From Alitta virens (Eukaryota > Annelida > Polychaeta > Phyllodocida > Nereididae), in NCBI GenBank assembly GCA_932294295.1, contig OW028585.1, positions 17,999,561 to 18,063,560 of the forward strand: DNA of 64,000 nt, read 5' to 3'. The translations under genes were made by a program, and so were the position numbers. Below are positions 45,522 to 59,710 of the stretch, one piece after another (position 1 is the first letter of the stretch; every line of letters starts with the position of its first letter). The notes under the pieces were generated by a model. It was not told the origin of the DNA, did no database searches, and saw only the letters and a program-made list of their open reading frames with translations.

Positions 45522-46012
45522 AATGGACATCATTACAATAGAGAACTGTCTCCCAATTTACTCTCATTAACATTTCTTTGAACCTATAACATTTGCTGGA
45601 CCAAGCATATCTTAGAAAAACACAATGTTCTTATCACAACTCTTAATATTAAAGTAGCTTATCAGGAACACAGGTAGATGATCTTGACATAGTACACCAC
45701 TCAAGACAGCAGTATTATTCAGTAATTTATGACATTTGTGAAGATATTATCTTTTAAAGTAGGGGAATATTTTGTTAATATAGTTGGTCTAGTAATTGAT
45801 GGTACGAAAGTGTAAGACAACATCAAATTACGGAAATCTCTATAGGGATGATGAGTGTCAGTATTGAGTAAGTTTACATTAAAGATGTTAAAATTAAGTC
45901 TCTATACTCGTTTATTGTATATTAATATGCATGCAGAAACATGAATGTAGCTTGACACAATTGTGAAAGCAATCTAAAAATCTCAACTTACCACTGCTTT
46001 TTATATTTATAG
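45522..46012. other. Region before the mucin coding exons
   Basis: No coding sequence seen. It ends in a 3' splice site (ttttatatttatag, up to 46012), so at least one untranslated 5' exon of the mucin gene must lie upstream. Confidence 0.5.
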
Positions 46013-46014
46013 GA

Positions 46015-49000
46015 ATGATCTCAGCCTTCATCATTGCGTCAGTGTTCGCAGTATTAAACACTGTTGCAATAAATCCTGAAATTACAGTGCCTAAGATTTT
46101 AATTGAAGAAATCAAAGAGGATGTGGTAAATTCTACTGATATGTTCGCCGAAAATACTACAGTACACACAACAGGAACCACTGGGGTAACAACTAAAAAG
46201 GCTACTACTGTCCCTCCATCAACTGCCAAGGAATCAGAATCCCCCACATATGCTGGAACGGCTGTTACAACATTTGTCAGAGGTACTACTGAAGCTCCCA
46301 CTACTGCATCCCCTTTAGAATCTACAGCAGTAACCACTGAAGCTACCACAGTTCCTACTACTTTAGAAACAACTGTTGAAAGTACTGCTCCTACTACTTT
46401 GGAAACAACTGTTGAAAGTACTGCTCCTACTACTTTGGAAACAACTGTTGAAAGTACTGTTCCTACTACTTTGGAAACAACTGTTGAAAGTACTGCTCCT
46501 ACTACTTTGGAAACAACTGTTGAAAGTATTGTTCCTACTACTTTGGAAACAACTGCTAAAAGCACTGCTCCTACTGAGATGATAACTGCTATATCAACAG
46601 TTGAAATTACCTTTCCAACCAATGACACTTTAGAAATTACTGATGCTATAACTAATGCAAGTACAACATTTACAACTGCAGAAACTACAGTCCACTTAAC
46701 AACAGCTCGGACTACTTTGGAAACAACAACTGTTGAAAGTACTGTTCCTACTACTTTGGAAACAACTGTTGAAAGTACTGTTCCTACTACTTTGGAAACA
46801 ACTGTTGAAAGTACTGCTCCTACTACTTTGGAAACAACTGTTGAAAGTACTGTTCCTACTACTTTGGAAACAACTGTTGAAAGTACTGTTCCTACTACTT
46901 TGGAAACAACTGTTGAAAGTACTGCTCCTACTACTTTGGAAACAACTGTTGAAAGTACTGCTCCTACTACTTTGGAAACAACTGTTGAAAGTACTGCTCC
47001 TACTACTTTGGAAACGACTGTTGAAAGTACTGCTCCTACTACTTTGGAAACAACTGTTGAAAGTACTGCTCCTACTACTTTGGAAACAACTGTTGAAAGT
47101 ACTGCTCCTACTACTTTGGAAACAACTGTTGAAAGTACTGTTCCTACTACTTTGGAAACAACTGTTGAAAGTACTGCTCCTACTACTTTGGAAACAACTG
47201 TTGAAAGTACTGCTCCTACTACTTTGGAAACAACTGTTGAAAGTACTGCTCCTACTACTTTGGAAACAACTGTTGAAAGTACTGTTCCTACTACTTTGGA
47301 AACAACTGTTGAAAGTACTGCTCCTACTACTTTGGAAACAACTGTTGAAAGTATTGTTCCTACTACTTTGGAAACAACTGCTAAAAGCACTGCTCCTACT
47401 GAGATGATAACTGCTATATCAACAGTTGAAATTACCTTTCCAACCAATGACACTTTAGAAATTACTGATGCTATAACTAATGCAAGTACAACATTTACAA
47501 CTGCAGAAACTACAGTCCACTTAACAACAGCTCGGACTACTTTGGAAACAACAACTGTTGAAAGTACTGTTCCTACTACTTTGGAAACAACTGTTGAAAG
47601 TACTGCTCCTACTACTTTGGAAACAACTGTTGAAAGTACTGCTCCTACTACATTAGAAACAACTGTTGACAGTACTGCTCCTACTACATTAGAAACAACT
47701 GTTGACAGTACTGCTCCTACTACATTAGAAACAACTCTTGAAAGTACTGCTCCTACTACATTAGAAACAACTCTTGAAAGTACTGCTCATACTGAGATGA
47801 TTACTGCTATATCAACAGATGAAATTACTTTTCCGACCAATGACACATTAGAAATTACTGATGCAACAACCAATGCAAGTACTGATGTAAGTACCACTGA
47901 GGAAACTACCAATGCAACTACCTTGGAGACTACTGAGATGACAACATCCATAGCAACGAGTTCTCCTTCAACTGCAGATGCACCTACAACAACACCAGTG
48001 ATCACCACCACACCAACAACTGTTACAACAACCACACATACTTCTACTACTACCACACAAACTCCTGCTACCACCCCAAATCTGACTACCACACCAATTC
48101 CTACTACCACACCAACTCCCACTATTGCACCTGATCCTGAACCTCCTAAGTTTGGTAAGCATATAAATCTCTGTTTTTGTGAATTTTAGTAACTTTAATC
48201 TGTGACATTGGGACAATAATGCAATAATAACAGGACTAACCTGTCTAGTAAGTCACTGTACACCTTGATGTATTGGTTGATGCTAAATCTGAGACTATCT
48301 CAACTTACCTAAAACTGTTCCAGCAAAATGTGGACATCAGCTGATCTAAATACAATTTACATCATCCTTGTGCGCTGCCTTATAAAACCCCGTTCACAGT
48401 ATCAAGAAAGAGGATGGCGAGTGAGTGCGATGATGAAAAATGTTTACTCCTGCTTATCCTTGTCTGTATGTCACTTCCGAGGGATTTACAGATTCTCATG
48501 GTAATCTGTAGAATGCTCCTGGTTCCTCTAAATCACTGTAGAAAGAGCAAAAAGGTTTACACAGAAATTTGGCGGACATTCAACGAGTGAAATTGTTCAC
48601 GTTTTACGGGAATCATCAGCGAGCTGTTGGGTGGGTGGTTGGCTAGTGATCTATGTTCATTGCCATACACGGCCACTCGCGGCCATTTGTGCTTTAGCCC
48701 ACTCCTCCTTGACTCGTGAATTATTCGCAAAGTGATATACTAATGCCTCATGAACGCTCGTCGAAATAATTTATACATGATTAACAGAGGCACAAGTGAG
48801 CTTGCAGCACTTATAGCCTCTTTGACATCTGTGGTCGCTTGGCTCTCTTATTCGTGATAGTGTGAAGAATACTGCTGTGTTTTTTGGCATACGTTGCTCC
48901 ACAGATGATTACATTAGGACCTTGAAAACATTCAAAGGACTTTAGCTTTATTTTTCCTAGTCAGACTATGAAAAGAGTAAGAATGTAACAAAACTGACTT

Positions 49001-52000
49001 CCCTTTTCGACAGACGAGAAGAACAAAAAACTTTTTGCTTTGTACCATACTTTATAAGAGAATTTCAATAATTTTATTATTATCATGTTTATTATATTTT
49101 AATCTAATTTGCAACTGTTTTACTTAGCTTATCTGGTTTATTGATTGCTTTTACTGAATTTTTTGGCCTTTTATTTTAGTATTTTTAATATCTATGCGTT
49201 TATCACTGTATATATATTGCACTACAAGAAATATTATATTTTAATCAATTGTTGCAAAATATATATACTTACTGATCTCTGTAATTGTAGATTGCCAAGT
49301 TATAACTGTATTCATTCATTGCCTAAAGCTAATAAATGCTAGAAAAATAACATCTTTATTGCTTATGAATGAAGTTAGTAAATTCATGTAACTGGACATT
49401 AAAAATTGGGAACTGACTATGGCAAGGTAGACACTGAGAGTCTCATGTTTTGATGCTTATATTTTGGAAATTTACAGAAGTGTTGTAAGTCAGGCGTACA
49501 CAGTTTGGTCTAATGTTAATTTTCTGTGACATTGCAGAGGGTGTGGAAGTTGATTTGCAGTCGGAAATAAGAATGGACAAAGAGTTTGACCCAGATCTCA
49601 CGAATCCAACAAGCCCGGCGTACAAGGAAATGGTGGATTTTGTCATACAAAGTGTATGTTCATATCTGTTGCATTTGGTTTGAACAACAACAATTTTAGC
49701 TAAACTGGTGAATCAGATATTTTGTATCTGTTGTAGCCCCTCCCCCCCCCCCCAAAAAAAAGGGGGGAGGGTCAGTTTACAGTGGATGCATATCATATGG
49801 TTTAGACTCCATGCTTTATCAACATCTTTTTAGGTAGAATATTTTTTGTCAACTTATCTTTTTAATATTTTAAAGCATTCAGCACCTCAAAACCACTCCC
49901 TAATGGTAATGGTCTATGATAGTTATTCCTTCTTGTTATTATCTTAGCCATTTGTTATGGTCCCAGAGAAAAGACAGAAATTACAAAGGCACTATTTAAC
50001 AAACAGAAAATTGACTGTCGTCAGAAGGACTATGACAATTATTGCATACCCAGATAGCATTCCAAATTGTTTCAAAGTAGGCATGATTTGGTCGATGTCA
50101 AAACGATGTTGTAACAACAGCGGCCAATATAGAAACGAAGCTGGCCCGATTTGGAATGCTATCTGGGGAAGTGCTGTTCTTAGGAAGAGTAGTGTTTGAC
50201 TTACTTCAGACATTGGGTATGAAGAATTACTACAGAAAAACAAGAGGATATTTATTTTTAATCCTAATATTGAAACAAGCTGGGTGTCCTAATGGTTATT
50301 GACCAGCTCTGCTTAAGGTCCCGGGACCCAGGTTTGAACCCAGGCCTGGGCACTCTTCATGAGCTTCTTCCCAGCTGGATTTCGATTGCATGAGACGTAA
50401 CCTTGGAGGTGCCTTGAACTAGGTGTCTATGCTGAGGCAAGTAAAAACACCACCCAGTAATTGTGTAACATGGTGTGGCCTCCAAGCCTGGTCATTTCAT
50501 CATTACATCTGCCTCTGGCAGCTGGTAATATCAGCTGACTAACCTTCATACCCAGTAGCATTGTCACATTACAATTTAGACATTAGACAACAATGAAATA
50601 TATTTTTAATATGTTATGCAATACATTTTTGCTATTGGTTATCTCTTTATTAATAATTATAATACATTTATCTGTTAATTGCAAAATATTGCACATATCT
50701 CTGAGGCGCTGTAGCAAATATCATAGAAAAAATTATCTAAAAACTACAGTAAAGATAAGAAAAAAATTAAGAATTATAAAAAATAAAAACATAAGACTTT
50801 GATTAGGAGATTGACAAGAAAATGTAAAATCAGACGGTAATATTATAAATAGGCTGTACTGCAGCTAAACCCTGAGCGAATCCCACATAGCACACAGGCA
50901 TCATTAAAATTGTTATGTGTTCGTCCGACAGGCAGGAGGGCGGGCGTTACATTTCATTTCCAGAGCAGCACTCTAATGAAATTTTATACAGAAACACTCT
51001 ATCTGGCCTAATGGTGCCTTGTAGCCACACTGACATATATTGGCTATGTTTTACAAAAATATTATTTTTTGAGTGTTTATATAATGTGTGCGATGAACCG
51101 AACAATTGCCACTTGGCCTACATAGCCTGTTATGCAATGCTAATTAGAGTCCAAGATGTCCTATTTTTTTAACTCTTGAATTTCTTCATTTGTTCATTAT
51201 ATTCTGTCAAGTGTAAAATAATACAGTGTTCCCATGGGTTATAAAAAAGTCTGAAAAGGTCTTACTGAATTTATTTCTAAATTAAGGCCCCTATTAAGTC
51301 TTACTTTTGTCCACTAAGTCTTACATTGTCCTATTTTGATGCAAATATACTTGGATATTAACATCTACATTGTAATATTCAGACGATTTGGTAAATTGAA
51401 ATGAATAGAAATTATGAACTTCCTTTAAATACACAAGAACTGCATTTATTTAATTGCTTAATAGCCTTTACCCTAATTGTTTTTTTGATGATGAAATTAA
51501 ATATATTGGTGTATATTACTATATTAGAAGTCTTATTTTTCATGTGCGCATGATATTTTAATGTCCTACAAATATCTTATGTCTTACGAAGGTAAACCTG
51601 CAGGAAGCCTGTATTAACAGCAATCCATTATGTTCCCTAAACCAATCTACAACTAAGATTATTATTTATGTCCAAAATAGTATGAGCTATGGCAATGATC
51701 CTAAGGATTATATATGAAATGCAGCAATAATGTTAAGCCACATAAAGATGTTGGGTATAATTTCATACAAAATTTACCTTCAAGGTTTTTATTTACTTGT
51801 ATTTAAATAAATAAGGTCTAAATACAAATAAATACAAAATCTTAAATGTTTATTTCGTATGGAATGATACTCAACACACCCATTTTAATGCCTTTATAAG
51901 TCAAAATATTTTTTGCTCGCTGTTTAAATTTAGCCGGCAACTGAAGGAACTATATATTATCAATTGCCATATTTCCTTCAGTTACTGAATTGTTGGGTTG

Positions 52001-55000
52001 CTGATTTGCATTAAATCTATGGTATTTATAACCGAAAACTTTACAGGTGAATATGAAGAAAACAACAATAAGTATTGGCGTCAAGGGAAAGTAATATAGA
52101 TCATCATGCAACTAATTATTATAAAATTGCTAATTATAAACAAAAACTATTGAATGGGTTGAGCATGGCAATACTATCAAATATTTAATAATTGCACATG
52201 AATTGTACAACAGCAACACAATTTGTTTGCAGTTTTTCCAGATTTTCCAATATTATGAACAAAAAACTAATGATGAAACAAATGTCAAAAAGAAGCTTGT
52301 ACTGTTATCTAGATATATAATTGGCAAAATTTTACTAATGTAGGGATCATAGAGTCATTGATATGAGGGTTTGGAAGAGTACCTGTCCAAATTTTCATAT
52401 TTTCTTTATTAAATAAAATTATCTTTCATAAATGGTCATGAAACCCCAAAAAGGTATCTCTACACTATTTTAGACATATTCTTTCTAAGTTTTTTATGTT
52501 TTTTTTCTTTCTTGATATTTTATAACACAGCTCAGATTATGTCAATGTGATTATCCAAGTGCACAGCTAAGCTATATAGAGTAATAACATATACAATTTT
52601 GTTCGGGTAAGTGCATAAATGGTAGACTTATACTCCTAAAAACACAATTTAACACAATTTTTAGATATTTGTTTTTTGACTTTCCATTATTTTGTAATTT
52701 ACATGAAAATATATCAAAATTAAGTTTAAAAAGTGAAAATACTATAATCTAGATATGTGACTGATACAATTTAATTCATGTAAGGTAAGTAGTGTCTTTT
52801 ATATGGAGGTTTGAAAAAGTAGGAATTTTCCCTATTTTGCCCTAATTTTGAAAATGCTATAGTATTTACGGCCATAAGACCCCCAAAAGGCACCACTACA
52901 CTATTTTAGACATATTATGACAAGAAAAAGTTTGAAGCATGTAGGTGTAGTAGTGTCAGTAGTTTTGCTCCGGAAACAAAACAATTTTTTCCAAAATTTT
53001 GTAAAACGTAGCCAACATTTGTCAACGTGACTATCAAAAAGCACCACTAAGCCATATCGAGTATTACTGTACAACATTTCGTAAGGGTAAGTGCATTAGT
53101 GTTAGAGTTCTGCTCCAGAAACGAAAGTGTTCCGCCTGCCCGACCATCCGCCCATCAGACGGACATTGATGATAACAAAAACCCTTTTTGAACTTCGTTC
53201 GCTGAGGGTTGAAAGTGAGCCTGTAAATCCCATTCTGAAAAAATAAGTCTTTAGACTAGATTTAAAACTGTTGATGGTAATTGTCTCATGTAAAGTGGAA
53301 GCTGGTTCCAGAGGTTGGGTCAATTTACAGGAAAAGCATGATCTGCAAGCTTGAGTTTCGTCTTTGGGAATATCTACAAGAGTTGGTCAGCTGATCTAAG
53401 TCTTCTTGGTGGTGTTCAGTTCTCCAGTAACTCTTGAAGGTATTGTGGTGCTGTCCCCTGTACACACTTACACATTCGTCAAATTCTTGGATGTGATACC
53501 TGAGAATATATTTGTTTAGCCATGGCTTAAACTGTGAAGCCTCCCATGACCTGAGCTGACCTAATTTCTGTTGCATAATTTGCTCAAAACTGAATGCCAT
53601 ACTTTTGCTGTGAGTAGGCTAACACATGACGTCCTCTGGTATGTATAGTTATCAAGTAAATGACATCTGCTGTAATTTGCTGGCTGACGTGTGTGGTTAA
53701 AAGTAGATGATAAGATGAAAATTATTTTGTTCTAGATTGAAAGGACTATTGGACAGTTGAATGGCTACGTCAGAACTGATGTCCGTGGTTTCAGGTGAGA
53801 CAATGTAGCCATTGACAACCCCAAGCAGTAGGGTGTTCTAGTGTGTACTGGGTGGTCTGCTGGGTGGTCTGCTGGGTGGCCTGCTGGGTGGTTTAGTGGG
53901 TGGTCTGCTGGGTGGTCTGCTGGGTGGCCTGCTGGGTGGTTTAGTTGGTGTCTAGTTCATGGTCTAGTGAGTGGAAAGCTAAATTCATTTATGGACTGGA
54001 CGTCATCCAGGACTTCCATTATAGTCCAGTAGAATCATTGGGGAACGGTAACATGGAGTTTGGCAGTTTTTATCATATTTGCATTTCATTAGTTGTAGCT
54101 GTGGATTATAACAATTTTACTAATTCACATTTTCTGCGGAATATTAAAAATGCATGTTTTCGTTTCCATGGCAACCGTTTTTATGAATATCTCAAAATGC
54201 TCAAGGATGCCGAACTGGCACCCATCAGATTTGGAATCAGCACCCTCAAATTACCCGACATCAACCAAAAAATAGCTGCCATACTCCATGTTACGCTTAC
54301 CCTACTTTTCAACAAAGTTCTACTGGACTATTAACTGAGGGACTGTCTTAGCCAATGGGGAGTCCTAGGTTCACATGATATCTTCTAGAGTTGTGTGTCC
54401 AAGTGTATGAAATCAGCTGTAATAACCTAATTGGTTAATGAAAATTTCTTGCGCTTGTTGTCCATACTTATCGAGTGCAACATCCAAAACGTGAGTTATC
54501 TGTTTGTGGACTCCAAACCTTCTCATCTCATTGAACAGTATTTTATATCAAATTTCAGTATTATTTTCTTACACACTATAATTTGCAAGTTTGAATTATC
54601 AACTTGAATTTCAAATACTCGAAGTGGAATTTGTAAGATATTACAGGTTAATATGATAATCTTGTGATTATAGGGAAGGCAGCATCATCGTAGATGCCGA
54701 CATAATATTCCAGGGAATTTTGACTGTAAATGAAACTGGTTCAGCAGACTTCTGTGATCAGTTCCAGAATGCAACTGATATGTTCACAGTTAATGACACC
54801 TTGGCCAATATCACACTTGGGGATCAAGGTATGTGCTTGTCATCTCTCTGTTTTTTTGCTTTTTTGAATACCAAAAAATAAATAAAAAACCAAAAAATAA
54901 GCTTGTCATATCATTTTCCATATTTTGCTACATTTGATTTAAAAAGCACAGTTATATTGGATGAATTTCAAATTTGATGAAAAAATGGTCTCATCCAACA

Positions 55001-58000
55001 AGGAGTTATGGAGCTCAACGTACTGGCTCTAAATTCTGTCCATTGTATCCAAGGAGTGATAGAATTTGTTCCAATAATAAACTGATTAAATAAATTAATT
55101 TTACCGACCAGTCAATCTTAATCTTTTCAATAAATTCTTTTAATATATATTTTTGGGTTATAAAAATGTCACTATAGATTCTGTACTCATTACTTAGAAA
55201 GCTTTCTCAAGGGTGTTCACACGTAAGACCTAATAATGACCACGTATACAAATATTTTTTCACTCTTGTTCATCCTTGGCCGTATGTGATTCACTCGCCG
55301 AGTGTTTTACATATACCCACGCACATTCGTAGATCACTCCTGGTTGTGCTTGACCACTCACAAACATACGTCAAGAGAAATTTTTTAAAAACATGCTTTA
55401 AAACTTTGACGGACGTTCTACAAGTAAATTGTTAACATTAGTTACGTAACTTGCTCGGGAGTCACTCGGCGAGTACGTCCATACGTAGCCATATGTCCAT
55501 CCGTATATACTCGCCCTTCACTCGTAAAACGCTCGGTGGACGTCTGTCGGACGTCCATTGCCCGCCCGTTGTTTTCCGTGCCCTTCCTTGCCCATCCTTG
55601 AACCACTTGCACGGGCGATCTACAAGCAATTTATGAGCGATCTACGAGTGCCTACGAGTGCCTGATGGATGCTTGGCGACGGATGTCCAGCCAGCGTTTG
55701 ACGGATGTCCGGCAAGCAATCTATGACTGCCCATGTAAAAGCGTTGAAAGAATTTATACGTGATTAACAGAGCCACGCGTGAGCACATATAGCCAATTTT
55801 TGACTTCGTGGTCATACGTAGGTCTTGTACGTGACAGTGAGAACGCCCCTTTAGTGTTCTGAGAATATCTAATTGCTAATTGGACAGAGTATGAAGAAGG
55901 TCATGATCTACTAAAATTATTTTGTAGCGTTCTATAGGAACATAAATAAACTTTTCAAGTAACATTTTCATTATTTTTTTGCCACAACCATACCTTTTTA
56001 ATGGGTATGCATACACATTATTCCATCAATGTATATACTTACCTATTGTTGGGAAGTGGAACTCCACAGGACGCCATGTGATTAAAGACTCCCATCGGTT
56101 AAGGCAGTCCCTCAGCCAGTAAGATTTGGATTCACATGATATTCTATGGAGTTTTATTTCCATGTCTATGAAATTTGCTGTTTATAGATTATTTTTGTTT
56201 ATAATTTTTACACTTAGATTGCTTCTACGTTGTCGAAACAACAAAATCCCTGGCATGTGAAGCCAACCAGTTAGGGATCTGCTCCCTGGGGTTCAACTGT
56301 GAATTAGATGCTGACTTGCAATGTCTGCACCCATGCTATATTGCCAGGCTCATTCAAGGAAGGTGCTTGGATAACAATGGGCTACTTTGTACTATTCAAA
56401 TAGGCAGTGGTAATCGATTTGATCCTGCATGCAGGTAAATATTGGATGAATTATACTTACAGACACGCTTAAAGTTTTGAGTTGCCAAGATGAGTCAGTA
56501 AAATTGCATATTAGTCCACTTTCAACTTGCCATTTGTTACACCTAATTACCTGTTGGTCCGGTCATATTGTACATGCATATTGATTCGATTTAGCATAGC
56601 TGATCAATGCCACCTACCAATATAATCATTTTTAACACACAAAGTTCGAAGAGGGTTATTGTTATCACTGGAAAAATTCATGTCTGTCCAATGGTCGAAA
56701 TAAACAATTAAATGGCAGGAAATGGATATACACATCAAGATATACACATCAAGCCTGCCATCTTCGCATTGTTTACGATGTATCTGTATTTAGCACAGCA
56801 ACTTGGCCTGCAGTGACAGTCTTTTGAAATGCTGGTTTGTCGCTTGCGTTGGCTGACCTACTTAGTCATGCATCTATTTACCCCTATAGGGCCACGGCGA
56901 AAAAAAAATCACCGCTTTGCCAAGAAATCGAAGATGGCAGGCATGCTTTAAGAAGATTGGATATACAATACTTATGATGTTGGGTTGGCTTTAATCTTGA
57001 CAGGATGGTTTGCTCTCCTGCCCGTCGGATGGACGCTGAACAATTTTAATGATGCCAGTGTGCTATGAGGGATTCGCTGAGGGTTTTGCTGCGCAGCCTA
57101 TGTTTTCTTTTTCCGACGAATTTCATTCTTCTATGACACTTGTTCTCTTTTCAGCTGTCAGGAGGACTTCTTGTCCACAGGAATGGAAAGTTGTCTTCAT
57201 GAAAATGTCATCATTGCATCATCATCAGTCATTGCGATAATTATGACAGCAATAATTGCAATCGTTTCTTTAATATCCAAAAAGAAAACTTCAAAAATAT
57301 CCGAACTGTAAGTACAATAATTATACGCCTTGTGAAAATTTCCTTTAAATTTCTTTATTGCAGATGGCTTTTTCTGTAATTTCATTGTGACTAATCAAGG
57401 TCCCACATACTGGATATTTAGCTTCTAGGATCTAGCGATATGATGGGATATAAGCAAACAGAAAATAAAATAATAAGTCAAAATGTATTATTTATTATCC
57501 TTGTAATAATTACGTAGATCTGTGACGTCATGTTATGTCAGATAGGCTTTTACAATGCTATCTTGTTTGGCTTGAGTATTGTTTTGTTTCTCTAGAAAAT
57601 GAAGGATTTAATTTATAGTGCACACACACGAGAATCAAGAGAAAATTTAAGAGTGATTCTACGTAATTACTATCAATAATAATGTAAAATGTTATTCTTT
57701 TTAAATTTTCAACCTGTGGCACGCTACCTAAAACTCTGCCCTGAGATGATCCATGAAGCTAAAGAACAAATACGTGTGGCCTAACTGTCAGTCATCTACA
57801 AATTCTGTACCAATTTTCAGAAACAAATGTGTAACTTTTTGTCAACATTTAGCATAATGAACATTGATTTAAATTATTTCCAATTTTGCAGAGAATTCCA
57901 ACTTGGCAAGGGGGGAATAAGTTTTAAGGCCAAACAAAAAACAGTGAGTGATCTGTGGTGTTCTCGACATTTAATGCGTGAACCTACAATTCGTATGTCT

Positions 58001-59672
58001 TACTTTTATGCTTGAAACAAACCCTGATTTTGTTATTTCTTTCTCCTCTTTTTTAAAGTATGCCTTATTATTATTAGTTTTTTTGGGTGTTTTTTACCCT
58101 TTGAAGGAGTGGGTACTGAAAAACTTTGTGTTAACTCACCACATTTAAATATTAGCCTGTCTGATTCGTCAAAAGAAAGCTAAAAGTTTGAAAATCTGAT
58201 CTGGTTTTCAGCCTATAGATTACACGATTTGGTGTTAGTTGTAAATTTAAATACAAGCGTGGGTGGAGATGCAGACAAAAAGAAAAAAGAAACCAAAATT
58301 GGTGTGGTAGAATTTAGGGGATCAATGACGTTCAATAGTAAGGCTGCAATGTCCCGCAATACCATGTAATGAGTATGATCTTTATGGTTTTTCAGAGTGA
58401 AAACGTTTATTCTGATCCAGAAAAGGCTGGGAGAGATGGTGGCAAAAGGAACGAAAGTCCTAATCTACCTGATAAGTCAAGGTGAGCATGCCCCATTTGC
58501 TTCCAATTTTGTCAGGAATATAAGATAGCAAGTTATTGCCAATACACCAGACAAACAGCAGCCTATGAAATAGATTTAATATAAAATAGCTTTATTTCCA
58601 TGTTTCCATGTTTCCATTCGTTACTAATTGTGGTCAAATGGCCAAACCAACAAGAAGTCGAAATCCCAATAGTTGACAAAAACTGGGGTTGATTGTCAAA
58701 TCCTCTCTTTCATCTCACAAAATTGTTCATGTTTTGAGACAGTCATAACATTGAAACTTCACACCGATTAGATCAAATGTGCATTCCATGCGTGTTATCA
58801 TATGTTATCATTTCCTTATAGTGTCTGAAGTAAAAAAAAAAGTTGGGAAGTGTTGCAAAGTATCAAAAAAGTGGCAACTTATGTGTCAATATTATCACTA
58901 GTTAGACACTCTGTTAGTCTTAAGTATTCATAAATTCCTCTTCTGTACAGGAATGAATTGTAACTGGGAGAGTTAGTTTCATATCACAGTTTGGCATGCA
59001 CTTCAAAAAACCTGTAGATTATATTATTCCGCACCGGTGATACAATTTACCTGAGATAAAAGAAGTAATATGTTAATACTTTAGCACGATGACCGAAGGT
59101 CTTTCATCCTTTTATTATTTTTTAGCTGAAACTAAGCATACATATCCTATATCTTCTTTCTTATTTTCTGCAAAATCATGCATGAATTTAAGAAAACATT
59201 AACAAAGCGTGTGGAGTCATTATACTTATACAAAAGTCTGGGTGATGTTCAATGTTTTCATTTGTCTGAGCCAGACCCATTCATGTTTTGCAGTAGTCCT
59301 GCTCGGAAAAAGAGAAGCCCTGGCGACCTGGAGCAAGGCACATCTGTGAGTTTAAAAACCCTAAAAGTCTCTAAAAATCTTTGAACTCCCTGAGGAGTTA
59401 TCTGTGGGATTCAGTGCCATCACTGTAATTGTCTTGTATATACTCCTAATTCAAATGTTGTACTTATATTAACATTGTGATAATGAACAGTATTAACTGC
59501 AGTGATATATGTATCAAGGGTTACTGTATCCATGTGATATATGTATATATATATATTTAACCAATGTATGTAAACACAAAACTTAATGCTCTTATAACTT
59601 TTATTGTTCAGCAACTGGGACCATGAATGTGTAGATAATCTATTGATAATGTATACCTTTAACTTTTATACC

Positions 59673-59710
<38 letters not shown>

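Noticed and set aside
45912..47453. 513-residue Val-rich minus-strand frame
   Set aside because: Complement of the mucin VNTR; the plus strand has signal peptide, splice sites and downstream domains.
53841..54032. Trp/Gly-rich frame over the GGGTGGTCTGCT repeat
   Set aside because: Product of a minisatellite within a mucin intron.
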